Positions 43,301 through 53,196 of a stretch of DNA of 64,000 bases are shown here, in pieces. The translations under genes were made by a program, and so were the position numbers. The notes beneath the pieces are model-generated. The model saw nothing but the letters and a program-made list of their open reading frames with translations. It did not search any database and was not told where the DNA came from. The stretch is from the NCBI GenBank assembly GCA_933822405.4, contig CAKOGP040001770.1, positions 1 to 64,000 of the forward strand, in the 5' to 3' direction. The first letter of the stretch is position 1, and each line of letters opens with the position of its first letter. The DNA comes from Cylindrotheca closterium. Lineage: Eukaryota; Bacillariophyta; Bacillariophyceae; Bacillariales; Bacillariaceae.

Positions 43301-43793
43301 ATATTCGTCACCCGATGTGGCCCCTGAATCATCCTCAGTGGCAGCCACCATTGCTTCCGTGTTGCACTACGCCGCGATCAATGAGAGGGAAAAGCACCGT
43401 CTGCTGACTGATGCCGACAAAATTGCCAAGAAATTCAGAATACCCGAAAAGCTTCTGTGGCACACAAAGGTCAGGGCTTTTGCCGAGACTGGGCTGTGGG
43501 GCAATCTACGAACATTGGCCGATTCACGAGCAAAGCCTCCCATCGGCTTTAAACCATTTGCCCGAGCGGCGATTCGAGGAAATCAGAGCTCCAGTGAAAA
43601 GATGCGATACATTGAACGTGTGAGCGATCCAGAGGAACGATATGGTCTCTTTTGTGAGGCGCTCATGTGGAAGCGAGCATTGGAGGAAGCTTTCAAGATG
43701 AAAGATGAACACCGTATTATGAACGTCAAAGGAAGTTGTAACAGTCCCGAATACCAAATGATGGCAGATCAACTCTTGGCGAGGCTGGCTTAA
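40370..43793 (+). CDS. VPS16: VPS16 homologue (HOPS/CORVET core), four exons, 1,062 aa
   Basis: Exons are 40370-41685, 41769-42758, 42837-43122 and 43197-43793; all joins keep the frame. The VPS16 N-terminal propeller starts at WQYLGDLPYRRVPIYNNVRW and reaches the diagnostic VVLHWKNLGVLMVGPYGDWLRF, formed across the first junction. The C-terminal helical VPS16 part includes LLRAASYGMHFSF, LRVLNAVRNPSVGFVMTSSQYD, and later SDADLVFHTIMAYQK. VPS16 is a core subunit of the HOPS and CORVET tethers that fuse endosomes and vacuoles. The N-terminal 60 residues are a low-complexity NPFDD/Asn stretch. The protein is longer than the usual 840 aa, owing to this and to insertions in the propeller. Confidence 0.93.
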
Positions 43794-43846
43794 CTGATTT
43801 GCCTACGGAAGTCATGCTTTAATTTTAAAAAATGCAAATTGGAATA

Positions 43847-45294
43847 CTAGGTTGTTGTACTATATTGGTTCAAATTGTGATAGATTCCAGTTGGGTTATG
43901 TCGAGGTCTCATTTGCTTCCTTCTCACTTCAAACTTTTGAATCAATAGAGGCATCCTTTCTGCTATTGTCTTGAGTTTGTCAAGTTCATCATTGGATATA
44001 GAGGGCCATACTTGTGGGTACCAAGGAGCATCTTGGGCAGCAACTTCATCTGCGGTTCGCCCAGCTATGAAGAATAAGTCAGTATACTAAAAACTCGATG
44101 AGATTTTTGAGAATGATTGATTCGTCACTCACCATTTTGCTCGTCCCACATGACGCTGATTTCTGTGCCCCACCCTTTTGGGATTTCAGATGAGCCGGGT
44201 CCGTATCGTATTGAATATCGTCGTGAAACCAGATGTTGCTCCCCGGACGCACGTCGATTCTTGATTGCTTGTTTGTCGAATGCAACTGTCCTATGAAAAA
44301 GCCACCGTTCACTGAATATGACATCACCTCTCTGAACTTCATAAATTCGTTTGGTTTCTTCCATTCTTCTGTAGATGTGATTTGCAGCAGTTTTGATGTT
44401 GCATGTTCCATTGCCCATTCTATTGTCTAGCATGTCGGAAGCAGAACGAAAACCCTCTTTGGGGAATGTATGTGTGCTGCCTGTGACATTATATGCTTCC
44501 TCTCGCCATGGGGCTGTATGAGAGCCAACTGCCAACGCAAAGCCTCCTCCTCGTTCCAGTGGCATGTCATCCAAAGCAAGCCAAGCATTTACACCAGGGG
44601 CTTCTGCAGTTGCCGGCCAGAATCCCGTATCATCAACGTGCCAGCCACAAATAAATTGATCCTCGTCCTTCGCTAGAAAAATGTCACGCATAGCCCGAAG
44701 AGTCTCGTTCTGCTCCATTTGCAACAAATCTGCGGCGACCATGGGTATTCTTGACTGTAAAGAAACCTTGAGAAAGGGATTGTTGTCTAAATCTTGAAGT
44801 TCTGGATCTTTCTGTAACATCAAAGAATGATTCGCCATATAAAACTGTTTCGGCCGGGGCACTTTGCCACCAGACAAAGCTCCCCGTGGTTTCTTTCGTT
44901 GATGTTCTTCAACAAGGTCGGCCGATGCAGTATCCAAGAGTTTCAACAAATCATCATCCAGAAGGCCCCGAACAGCAATCACACCATCTTTCTGAAAGGC
45001 AATTCGCATTTCGTTTGAAACGAGAGGCATGCCATTCTGGTATTGAAAAATCTTGGGTGGGTCGATTTTCGGTGGGGGACCGAGTGCTCGATACGCTGGG
45101 TCACTCTCTGGGGTGTCATCAATAGCAAGCGCGATGACAACGGATACCACCAAAAGAGCAAATGAACAGAATAAGGCCATGGTGGAATCTCCAAGAGCTG
45201 CCAGCTTTAACCACCATGGGCTATCATTCACTTGTTCCTCCTCTTCTTTCGTCATTTTTCCTAAATTTTGAAAATCCCATCGAAAATTTGTCAT
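43847..45294 (-). CDS. PhyH-type 2-oxoglutarate dioxygenase, membrane-anchored, 459 aa
   Basis: Exons are 45294-44133 and 44064-43847, with a 68-bp intron. The Fe(II) ligands are the pair in CGWHVDD (HxD, about residue 217) and a distal His in WLFHRTVAFD (about 335). QKDGVIAVRGLLDDDLLKLLD and WLALDDMPLERGGGFALAVGSH are typical phytanoyl-CoA dioxygenase-family stretches. A single N-terminal membrane helix (about 39-59, ALFCSFALLVVSVVIALAI) would hold the enzyme on a membrane, which is unusual for the family. The second exon adds a basic tail with WYPQVWPSIS. The substrate is unknown; candidates are lipids or small secondary metabolites. The exon join was found by frame and splice consensus. 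Confidence 0.85.
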
Positions 45295-45782
45295 GCATCG
45301 TATTCGTCTCAGTCAGATGGAGGACTCGTTCGACTACAAGTTTCGATGATGATTCAACATCACATCTCATTGAAGCATACACCAATGACAAGGGTGCTTC
45401 TTGAGAAAAGGGTGACAGTATCGAAGACAATGGCAGTTTCAGAGCTATGGCATTGTTTTTTTGTATACTGTCTGTTGCAGTCAGCAGGAGCACGTACCAT
45501 CATGACGATCACTTTTCCAAATGGATGTGCTGGCCTGGTGCTGTAGTACCTAGTAGAGGATTATGATGGTCAATAGATGCAACGGTTCACTGACCTCATG
45601 TGTTACCAGTAAACGGTCGATTCTATCACAGATTTTATATATATTTGGGGCTGGCTTGTAAAACACCGTAGTCTTGAAGGACCAGGCAGCACTGCTACTG
45701 CTACTGCTACTGCTACCTAGTAGTAGCTAGGAGGGAGAGGAGTATAGGTTGGTACCCCTTTAAAGACTTCGATCACACCATA
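45295..45782. other. Intergenic region before the inverted-duplication island
   Basis: No gene is recognised. It contains a short trinucleotide run (actgct) at about 45691-45717, followed by tagtagtagctag, just outside the left arm of the duplication. Confidence 0.5.
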
Positions 45783-45898
45783 GGTGCATGACATGACACA
45801 ACAGAGGATATAATAACACCAGGCCCGAAAAAAATATCAAAATTTCGTCAATCTTTATTTTATGTAGTTCTCTTTTCTCACCATGTGCAAGGCAATCT

Positions 45899-45970
45899 GG
45901 GCGTTTGGCGCAGTTGGTAGCGCGTCTGCTTAGCATGCAGAAGGTCGCCGGTTCGATTCCGGCAATGTCC
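45899..45970 (+). tRNA. tRNA-Ala (anticodon AGC), copy 1
   Basis: This 72-nt cloverleaf has a seven-pair acceptor stem GGGCGTT/AATGTCC that contains the G3-U70 wobble pair identifying alanine tRNA. The D arm is GCGCAGTTGGTAGCGC, the anticodon stem is TCTGC/GCAGA with loop TTAGCAT (anticodon AGC), and the T arm GCCGGTTCGATTCCGGC contains the B box. No intron; CCA is not encoded. A five-T tract follows at about 46005, a possible Pol III stop. Confidence 0.96.
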
Positions 45971-46736
45971 AAAAGACAGAATTAGAGGTTAGATTCCTCT
46001 CACATATTTTTAGCTCCTTTCCCCTCTTGGCCAAGATCCATCAATGCTTGGGCCTCTAATTTTTGGTTATGCTTTGTTGTACCATGCACCACTGCTGTGT
46101 TATGTATATATATATATCATGCACCTCGGCTGTAAGTGAATTACTTCGAAGAATGTACAGGTACCAATCTGTCTCTTTCTGGGGTAAAAAAAAACCCTTG
46201 GGAGTCAAAAATTGGTCACATTGGTGCGTTTTTGCTGCCTCCAGAGCTCTTACCGCTCCGCACCTACACGACTGAGTGCCAGTATGCACCCAAGCACTGC
46301 CTTTTATCTACCGTGAAACGAAAACAACAACAGTAACAGGGAAGAACGACAAGGAGTATTGATGAGCTACCCTAATCCTAACTTCATGTCTCTTATCCCA
46401 CAGCACCCACCGCCATGGTTTCTTATGCTCATTGCATTACCTTTGCAAAACGCGAAACGAGAAAGAGCACAAAGAAATCCTCGAGCAATTCCTACAATGA
46501 ACATTCCACGTGTAGGTTTGTTTGATTGATGAGTTTTGCTTGTGTGGGGTATTATTCGTCCGTACCGGTACGCACAGATTTGAGATCTATGCAAAGGGTA
46601 CTCTTGTATTCAACAACAGGAGCAACAAATAGAACAGTCAACAACAGTCAAGTTGACGGTCTCCAGTCAGTCAAAATTTGACTATAGCGTACACATCGAA
46701 GCAAACGTATCACACAACAATACACGTACATCATGT

Positions 46737-46931
46737 CCACAGCAGCCAACAATGATGATGCTGGACCGGACTTGGAAGTCGTACACACCACTGACGACTT
46801 TACGGAGCTCCAGTCAAAGACATGAACAACATCGTGGCAACATGCTACCAGCTGGGAAAATTGCTGCAACGAGGAGGGCACCATACGTTCATATGATTGG
46901 GATCATTGAGGAGCCAGTTAGAGACGATTGA
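46737..46931 (+). pseudogene. Deleted copy of the glyoxalase/VOC gene
   Basis: Compared with the intact gene at 55524-55904, this copy keeps three blocks. They are the LEVV-TTDDF-ELQ stretch (about 46769-46810), the D-M--IVATC-QLG stretch (about 46820-46855) and the KIAA....HMIGI-EPV end (about 46858-46931). The start-proximal helix, the central strands and the GHLDGPIQYPAYG block are missing, so there are three deletions. It cannot fold as a VOC domain. Confidence 0.78.
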
Positions 46932-47290
46932 AATCGTGTACTATCATGATGATGGAGGACAGCATCACAGCCGCATTTGTTTAAATTCAGTCTGGGGTAC
47001 TTGTAGGTCGGGCAAGCAATGCACTGCAATGTCCATGAAAACGTGCTTCTGAAACTGGATTTGGACAGGTGATAAGTATGGCAACCTCTTTGTTCTGATG
47101 AGTCGAAAACAGGTAAGCTTTGAGAGCGCTTTTTTGCATTCCCGAGTCACATTTCCATTTTATTTTTATCGCACAACGTGACAAATCTCCATATCTTATG
47201 GAGTTATAGAAAACAAAAACTGCATAGCGTCTTATTTCCACATCACAAAATTCAAATACTTCACAGGTAACAACCGTCAAGTGAACAGCC

Positions 47291-49204
47291 ATGAATCAAT
47301 CCAGAGGGTTCAGCCGAAAGAATGTCTTGACGACTGCATATCTAGTGTTCTTTCTTCCTTTGCTTGGAATGGTAGCATATCAGGCTACATTCATAAGAAC
47401 CGTGGACGTGGAGGATGGTGTAGAGGTTAGTAGGGAGGAGTTCAGTGCTCCCAATCTGCAACCACACCATCGGAACCGAGGCTCGGAATATATCATGTGG
47501 GCTCAGAATGAGTCTTATCAACATTACTGCAGAAACCACTTCTTGCCGGACAAAGAGTGGGGACGTCGTCTTGCGCCATTGGTAGACAAAGTGGAAGTAA
47601 AACGCATCGTCGCAGGGTGGGCCATTCCAGATCTGAAGCTTGTTCCTACTATTGCAATTTTCAACAAGTCGCACACAGAATCATTTGGCATTTCTGATAT
47701 GCCAGATGGGAGCATCATGAAAGCGTCACACATGTCAGGAAGGGTTTCCAGAATCGTCAACGGAACGTTTACATGTTTCAAGATGTGTGCGGGGCTTGGG
47801 AATAAGCCAATTCGAAAGGAAGAAGGCGCAAGAGAACGATTTCAAGGTATCTTGAAAAAAATGCTTAAGGCCAAGATGAGAAGACACAACGAGCCACAGT
47901 ATGAATTCATCAATCCAACCGTAATCTTGGAGGAACAATTGGACATGAGTAAATTCCGTGATGTCACTTATTGGTATGTTTCGGCGGGAGTTCCTGTCTT
48001 TGTGAGCATGGAATGCCAAGAACCCAATACCACAGTGCTTCACAGAAATTTCTATAATGCGGATTTCGAAATGCTTGAAATGAAATTTTTGAGAAACCCA
48101 TGTTCCGTTCCGGTCGCAAAACCAGGCGCCTGGGACAAGATGAGAAATATCGTCCATGAGCTTGGCAAGCGCTTGCCAAAGGAAATTGTGCGCATTGATC
48201 TTTATTCCAGTGATGATGAAGTTTACTTTTCCGAATTCACATACACAGGATATGCTTGTCAGAAAAGATTCACCCCATGGATTGCTGGAGGGCTCTTGTC
48301 TGCCTTGCATGGAGATACAGTGGATCCTGGCATCGTTTCGCCTCAATACGTCAAAGATACCATTCAAGGGCATTCCTGGTCCTATGCCCCAATGCATGGT
48401 CTTTCGCTGATTCCTGAAAACGCGTCATCCCACCCTTCACCAGTGGACTTGTGTTCGGCAATCTACAGCGAAATGGATGCTGAATTGCAGGAACACTGTC
48501 TTGGAAAGCTCCGACCAAATGCTGCAAAAGTCCCATTCCGATGCATCGTCTCGAATGATATCGGTGATCACGAGCATCGCCATGCATCTCTAACCTTTAT
48601 TGGTGCTGTGAAGTACCCGACATTTTCGGATCTCATGAAACGAGTGGATTGGGATCGTGCCATTATTCTGATTGCTCTGATATGCTACTTTACATACAAT
48701 CAGATTGGGACAAAGCATCATCAGAACCAATATCGCAACAATGCCATGTACTTGTTTGTTATGTCAATTTACATGTACCTGTTTACCGATCACAATGGGT
48801 ACCTCTCAAAAAATTCACTCTTTGACGTGGTCTACGAGAGTTTCCGCGCATTCAGGGCAGTGCACCCAATGAGCTCGCCATTCATTTGTTTGTCACACTT
48901 TGTAACCTATTGGTTCAAGATTGCATCTTGGAGATCGAAGTCACTTCGCAACTTGCTGTTTTGGCAGCTCTGCGTCGAATTGGTGAGCGCCTCGACCAAT
49001 GAATTCGCCCATCATTTCGAAGACTTGGACCATGTGCGATGTATGCGCCTATCCTTCATCCATCAAATGCAGAACTATGTTATCGACGAGCTGATTCGAA
49101 CATACATTGTTCCACCCTTTTTTGTTTACCTCTACCTTCTCCCAACGTTCTTATTTCACTGGGCTGGTATTCTTATCATGAGTATGGTATCGCTCATATT
49201 CTAA
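47291..49204 (+). CDS. TupA-like ATP-grasp protein fused to a multi-pass membrane domain, 637 aa
   Basis: An N-terminal membrane helix (about 13-31) is followed by a luminal-type domain (about 60-345) resembling the TupA-like ATP-grasp family of bacterial capsule and polypeptide-teichuronic pathways. Visible elements are MPDGSIMKASHMSGRVSRIV, YEFINPTVILEEQLD, then KPGAWDKMRNIVHELGKRL and EIVRIDLYSSDDEVYFSEFTYTG, the Glu/Asp metal-ligand strands. The last 210 residues contain several hydrophobic helices with a His-rich loop (TNEFAHHFEDLDH) and no family I recognise. The reaction is unknown; addition of an amino acid or other acid to a surface polysaccharide is a guess from the bacterial family. 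No intron. The gene sits inside the inverted-duplication island. Confidence 0.72.
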   Translation: MNQSRGFSRKNVLTTAYLVFFLPLLGMVAYQATFIRTVDVEDGVEVSREEFSAPNLQPHHRNRGSEYIMWAQNESYQHYCRNHFLPDKEWGRRLAPLVDKVEVKRIVAGWAIPDLKLVPTIAIFNKSHTESFGISDMPDGSIMKASHMSGRVSRIVNGTFTCFKMCAGLGNKPIRKEEGARERFQGILKKMLKAKMRRHNEPQYEFINPTVILEEQLDMSKFRDVTYWYVSAGVPVFVSMECQEPNTTVLHRNFYNADFEMLEMKFLRNPCSVPVAKPGAWDKMRNIVHELGKRLPKEIVRIDLYSSDDEVYFSEFTYTGYACQKRFTPWIAGGLLSALHGDTVDPGIVSPQYVKDTIQGHSWSYAPMHGLSLIPENASSHPSPVDLCSAIYSEMDAELQEHCLGKLRPNAAKVPFRCIVSNDIGDHEHRHASLTFIGAVKYPTFSDLMKRVDWDRAIILIALICYFTYNQIGTKHHQNQYRNNAMYLFVMSIYMYLFTDHNGYLSKNSLFDVVYESFRAFRAVHPMSSPFICLSHFVTYWFKIASWRSKSLRNLLFWQLCVELVSASTNEFAHHFEDLDHVRCMRLSFIHQMQNYVIDELIRTYIVPPFFVYLYLLPTFLFHWAGILIMSMVSLIF

Positions 49205-49266
49205 GTGCAGAGGGGTTGATATGAGAGTCAGTTGAAATTATAGACTTGTAGAATTGGATGAATCAC

Positions 49267-49932
49267 CTAATTAATTGTGCTAGCTAACCACTTTTCGACA
49301 GATGGGATCTTTTCATATGCAGCATACATTGCATCCAACTTCTTGTAATTCGAGAGGTCTTCTCGGCTCATCATGCCAGTAAGAATGTTGTCGCGCAACA
49401 ATCCAAAGCAAGCGGCATCTCCCCAAAGTGGTCGATCCGTCTTATCACTGATACTGAGGAAGATATCATGAGTTTTGAAGCACCCATAGAGCGCATCAAA
49501 CTGCTCTAGCTTCTGTGGCAAGCCTTCACTTTTGTACACGGCCTTCTCCTCGTCCGACGCACTGAATGCATGGTGAACCCAGGCGTCACGAAAGCCTTGG
49601 TATTCGTCGGCAACCAAATCTTGGACATAGTTCTTGTACAAATCTGGCGATGCACATTCATGAACATGTGCCAGCAATCGGCCAGTGGCAATATGTTCCG
49701 GCAGTGGTGTGCCATCGGCATAGACAACAGGAGTCTTTGAAGAAGGATTCTCCCCACTGGCGATCAAGCGCTTCTTTTCAGCTGCCCAGTCCTCGCCCAT
49801 CGCAAAGAGGTTCTCCTCGAAAGGAATGTCTTGGGACAAAAGGAAGAAACGGAGGGCTCCTCCTCGACCACCAAGGCCCATTGGAAGCGCAAGGTAGTTG
49901 AGCACAAGCTTGGATGTTGGGGAGACTTTCAT
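49267..49932 (-). CDS. Glutathione S-transferase-like protein, 221 aa
   Basis: The N-terminal thioredoxin-like part reads LVLNYLALPMGLGGRGGALRFFLLSQDIPFEENLF, with the later KTPVVYADGTPLPEHIATGRLLA strand carrying the cis-Pro and the glutathione-contacting acidic region (usually ES, here EH). The helical C-terminal domain is AACFGLLRDNI...YKKLDAMYAAYEKIPSVEKWL, typical of GST. The family conjugates or isomerises with glutathione in the cytosol. The start chosen is MKVSPTSK at 49932; a longer frame to 50118 adds a Lys/Arg/Gln-rich stretch that might be a targeting sequence. Convergent with the TupA-like gene. Confidence 0.85.
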   Translation of the reverse strand: MKVSPTSKLVLNYLALPMGLGGRGGALRFFLLSQDIPFEENLFAMGEDWAAEKKRLIASGENPSSKTPVVYADGTPLPEHIATGRLLAHVHECASPDLYKNYVQDLVADEYQGFRDAWVHHAFSASDEEKAVYKSEGLPQKLEQFDALYGCFKTHDIFLSISDKTDRPLWGDAACFGLLRDNILTGMMSREDLSNYKKLDAMYAAYEKIPSVEKWLASTIN

Positions 49933-50318
49933 GTTCGGTAGTTTTGGTGCTTTTGATAGATTCTTGGCTGTAAATTGTGTGATCTTCGAGGAGTGAGGAT
50001 CAATCGAGAATGAACCTTGTCGAACAAGATCCTTGGCTCTACAATGCTGCTCGGGCAGTATCTTTTCATGGTTGATGTTTTGTTTTGTGTTCGAAGCTGT
50101 TCTGAATACAAATATCATGTTGCGTGAGCAGAAAGATTTCTCCTGTTCAATCGAAGAAGTCGATTACAACCTAATCTCGATGTGCAGGCGATCCAATTTT
50201 TTCAAATAATTCAAATTGAAAATATCGTATCTAACGATGAGTGAGATAGCTCCAAAACATCATCGAGACTAAAACGATAGGATACTGTACTACAGTGGGC
50301 TTTTCAAACAACTACAGT

Positions 50319-51837
50319 ATGCTACAAGTCCATTTCGGGGATAACCCATACTCGTACCGAAATATATTTGAGATTGAAGAGTTGCGTGAAGACAGCCGCC
50401 GGTACATCTTTGTGCAGGGTCAACCGCAGGTGCTGCTGTGCCTGCGGTCTTTGAAAAGCTGGCCACAATGTTCAACAGTATCACTTTTAGAATGCGCCAC
50501 GTGGATTTGAAACACATTTCGGATGTTGAAACCTGATTCTTCGCCCGATTCGCCGCATTGATATCGATTGCAAGAAAAGCCGATACTCTTTCAATTACCA
50601 ACGTGGAGTTGGGAGTTCCTGGATTTGCTGTTTTGTTGGCAAGCCTTATGCAACCAAACGGAATCAAACATCTCCGAATGTTTGCTACTGGATCTGCTCC
50701 AGAATCGAATCTACAGCAAATGTTTATGCTGTTCAAAGGAATCGCATACTAGACAAGTCCGAAGCATTTGTACCTACAAGGGCTACCTTTTGGACCCAAA
50801 ATTTTTGATGCTGGCCTTGCATTCATCGAGGCTTTGCGGCGAAACCGCAGTCTCAAGAAACTAGATCTTGGATTCTATCGGTTTTCGGACAGACTCATGG
50901 TTTCAAACATACTTCGAGCTGCAGTCTTGGAAACCAAAGTGAGGGCGATCGATTTTTGGGAAGAGGGTGACCACGACCTAGAGGATAACCCTATTGTTAC
51001 CGCCATGATTCCTTTTTTCACATCTTTGACGATTTGATCTGCCGAGATAACTGCTCTCTCGATACACTTTGTTTGAAGCATGTTGAAGTATTCACATCCA
51101 ATTCGAAACTGTCTGCAAGACGCGTGAAGAACTCATAGTTGGAATCACTTACTTTGGAGAGGAACCATATAGAAAGTTCGATGGCCGCGCACATAGCCGG
51201 AGGTTACGAGTCATTGGCGTTCCTCAATCTTAGCGAAACCGGGGTATCTGACCTTATTCCTTTTGACAAGTTGCTACTGCGCGCCTGGGTGATGGCGCGA
51301 AGCTGGAAAGTCCCATTCTAAATTGCACCCCGTCAGTGCGGAAGACTTTTTGGTGTTCTTTGAGAAACTACCGCAAATGAACTCTCTGAGACGTCTAGAT
51401 GTGGAATCGTTTTCTGGGTTTGAGTATCCTGATGCCGAAATCTGTAGAAATGCTTTCTTGAAGGCTCTTTGGCTGAACACAAGTCTCGAACGCACATGCT
51501 GCTTACACTCTGAGTACGAGGTGGATGAAGATTACGAGGTGTTTGAAGATATCATTTCTTTTGGTTCCAAACTAGCCGTTCCTCTCAGTTTGAATCAGGG
51601 AGGGCGGGGAGCACTGCAGAACCAATCCATAAATTGTTTTCCACGAGGTCTCTGGGTGCTCGTTTACAAGAGGGCAATGACACCCAAGTATTATGACGTT
51701 TCGGACGAGTGTGGCTACCCAACGCGTACACCGATGTGAGAGTGGATGTCGTCTTTTGGTTGCTTGGAGAGAAAGTACTTGTCAAATATTCAGAACCATT
51801 ACAAACAAAGGATTCTATCCCCGAGGAGCTTGCCTAG
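50319..51837 (+). pseudogene. Decayed leucine-rich-repeat (RNI-type) gene
   Basis: Pieces of one protein lie in succession in different frames and with internal stops. They are NIFEIEELREDSRRYIFVQG, ITNVELGVPGFAVLLASLMQ, FIEALRRNRSLKKLDLGFYRF, MESLTLERNHIESSMAAHI, FFEKLPQMNSLRRLDVES, and an end VDVVFWLLGEKVLV that resembles the closing segment of diatom LRR proteins. Stops at about 50508, 50749 and 51036, and frame changes near 51320 and 51720, interrupt it. Some gaps could be introns, but no good splice pairs restore all the joins. The product would have been a cytosolic LRR protein. Confidence 0.7.
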
Positions 51838-52121
51838 GTGCGCGAGGAAGGTCCTGCGTGGTAACCAATTGTTGCGCGTCCATTCTTCATTTTCAACGTC
51901 ATAATTAGCGCCTCTGGTTCTTTCAAAATAGCCTGCTTTGTATAAGATCTCTTGGTTGCTATTCGTGGCGTGCTATACCATGCTGCACACAGCATCTCGA
52001 ATAGTTAGATAGATTACAGTAGCTTATCCGAATCATCACTGTACATACACCCTTCACCTATCGCCTATCCTCAGCTATGGTAGTCATTGGAGAAATTGAA
52101 ACTTCTCCCATTTCAAGCGTT

Positions 52122-53051
52122 CTAAGCGTCGTGAACAAAGGCAGAGCCTTTGGTTATTGAGATACTATCAAAAGTCGCAACCATTCCCTTCTGATCCACT
52201 GGGCATGCTGCAAAGACTCCCACCATGAGGGTTCCTGGCTGCGCGCTTTCGCCATGGAAGCTATTTTTGACTTCTTTATTGTCATTTAGACTGCCATCGT
52301 TGGAATTCCTACTCAGGTGGGCAATGCGGATGAATGACCACTCGTCGGTATCTCTAGGAGCAGCTTCCACCACAAAACTGCCGCCATGCTGTGGAAGTAA
52401 ATGTACTCGAATCTTGATTCCCGGCTCGGAGACATGCTGCGTCGACCAATCGCTAAATCCATTCGTAACAACACAAGAGAGACGCGCCTGTTCGTCCACA
52501 ACTTCAATGCCCGTTTTGATCCAGTGATCTGCATCAAGTCGAATAATAATACCTGCCTGGTCGAATTGTGCCTTGGGTGTCAAAGAGAAGCTTGTCTCTA
52601 TGGTAGCTGGTAGGTCTTTTTCAGGGACAATATGATAAAGGAAAGATCCGTCATCTTTGACAAGAATAGGTTCATAGTAGGTCTTTCTCCAAAAATCTTG
52701 TTTTGCTTTCGGCGCAATGAGGAGTTTGTCGCCCTCAACTTTCCACCATCCGCCAGCTTCTGAGTATTCTGCATCTTTTTCCCGTATCTCAGATATATCT
52801 CCATATGTTTTCCAGTGCGGAGAAGAAAATTTGTCGACGGGCTTGAAAACGGAAGACATCGGAGGAAGGGGTAACGAGAGTTCTTCGTTGGCAGAGGACG
52901 ACGATTCAAAGAGAGCTGCAATCAAGCAAACTACAGCGATGGTGACAGATATGAGCCTTCTAAGCGCCTTATCGTCGGGGAGATTTTCTTGCGGAGCGAA
53001 AGATGAATCCCTGCTATTAGTACTAGCAGTGTTGATGCTGCCGTATTGCAT
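52122..53051 (-). CDS. DUF1349-like lectin-fold protein with N-terminal membrane anchor, 309 aa
   Basis: The soluble part (about 85-309) has the pattern WKVEGDKLLIAPKAKQDFWRKTYY, AQFDQAGIIIRLDADHWIKTGIEVVD, LSCVVTNGFSDWSTQ and GVFAACPVDQKGMVATFD. This matches the DUF1349 family (concanavalin-like sandwich; the yeast relative is REE1, regulation of enolase). One membrane helix at about 31-48 (LISVTIAVVCLIAALF) would make it a type II membrane protein. The function is not known; the fold usually binds sugars or other small ligands. No intron. It lies between the LRR pseudogene and the piggyBac-like element. Confidence 0.82.
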   Translation of the reverse strand: MQYGSINTASTNSRDSSFAPQENLPDDKALRRLISVTIAVVCLIAALFESSSSANEELSLPLPPMSSVFKPVDKFSSPHWKTYGDISEIREKDAEYSEAGGWWKVEGDKLLIAPKAKQDFWRKTYYEPILVKDDGSFLYHIVPEKDLPATIETSFSLTPKAQFDQAGIIIRLDADHWIKTGIEVVDEQARLSCVVTNGFSDWSTQHVSEPGIKIRVHLLPQHGGSFVVEAAPRDTDEWSFIRIAHLSRNSNDGSLNDNKEVKNSFHGESAQPGTLMVGVFAACPVDQKGMVATFDSISITKGSAFVHDA

Positions 53052-53178
53052 TATTAGCTTTCAACATCGAAACGTGTTGTGACAGAAAGATATCATATCG
53101 GGGGAGCGACGCTAAGATCGGGATTAATTAATGGAACTCGATTCCCCCTTTTAGTCCATTAACCCATCGGGGGTCAGA

Positions 53179-53196
53179 CGGCCCTGATCAGGGCCG
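53179..53196. repeat. 18-bp palindrome, left copy
   Basis: cggccctgatcagggccg is a perfect palindrome, followed by agtccccaaaa. The same sequence recurs at 54944-54961. Confidence 0.95.

Larger units (their letters stand above)
45783..46985 (+). repeat. Left arm of an inverted duplication (tRNA-Ala, spacer, VOC relic)
   Basis: Aligned by eye with the reverse complement of 55475-56800, the two arms are collinear. They share an upstream block (tgacatgacaca..agagg, then aaaatttcgtca), the identical tRNA gene and a spacer of about 300 bp that looks 80-90% alike (ccaagatccatcaat, gtgaattacttcgaagaatg, ggtaccaatctgtctctt). A weaker middle part, a glyoxalase/VOC coding region and a short 3' part (gatgatggaggaca) complete each arm. 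The arm boundaries are approximate. The left copy is shorter because of several deletions. Confidence 0.85.

Noticed and set aside
46056..46336. Open frames in the conserved spacer of the duplication arms (NYFEECTGTNLSL)
   Set aside because: The frames of the two arms differ by indels and diverge after about 15 codons, so conservation looks like shared descent and not coding.
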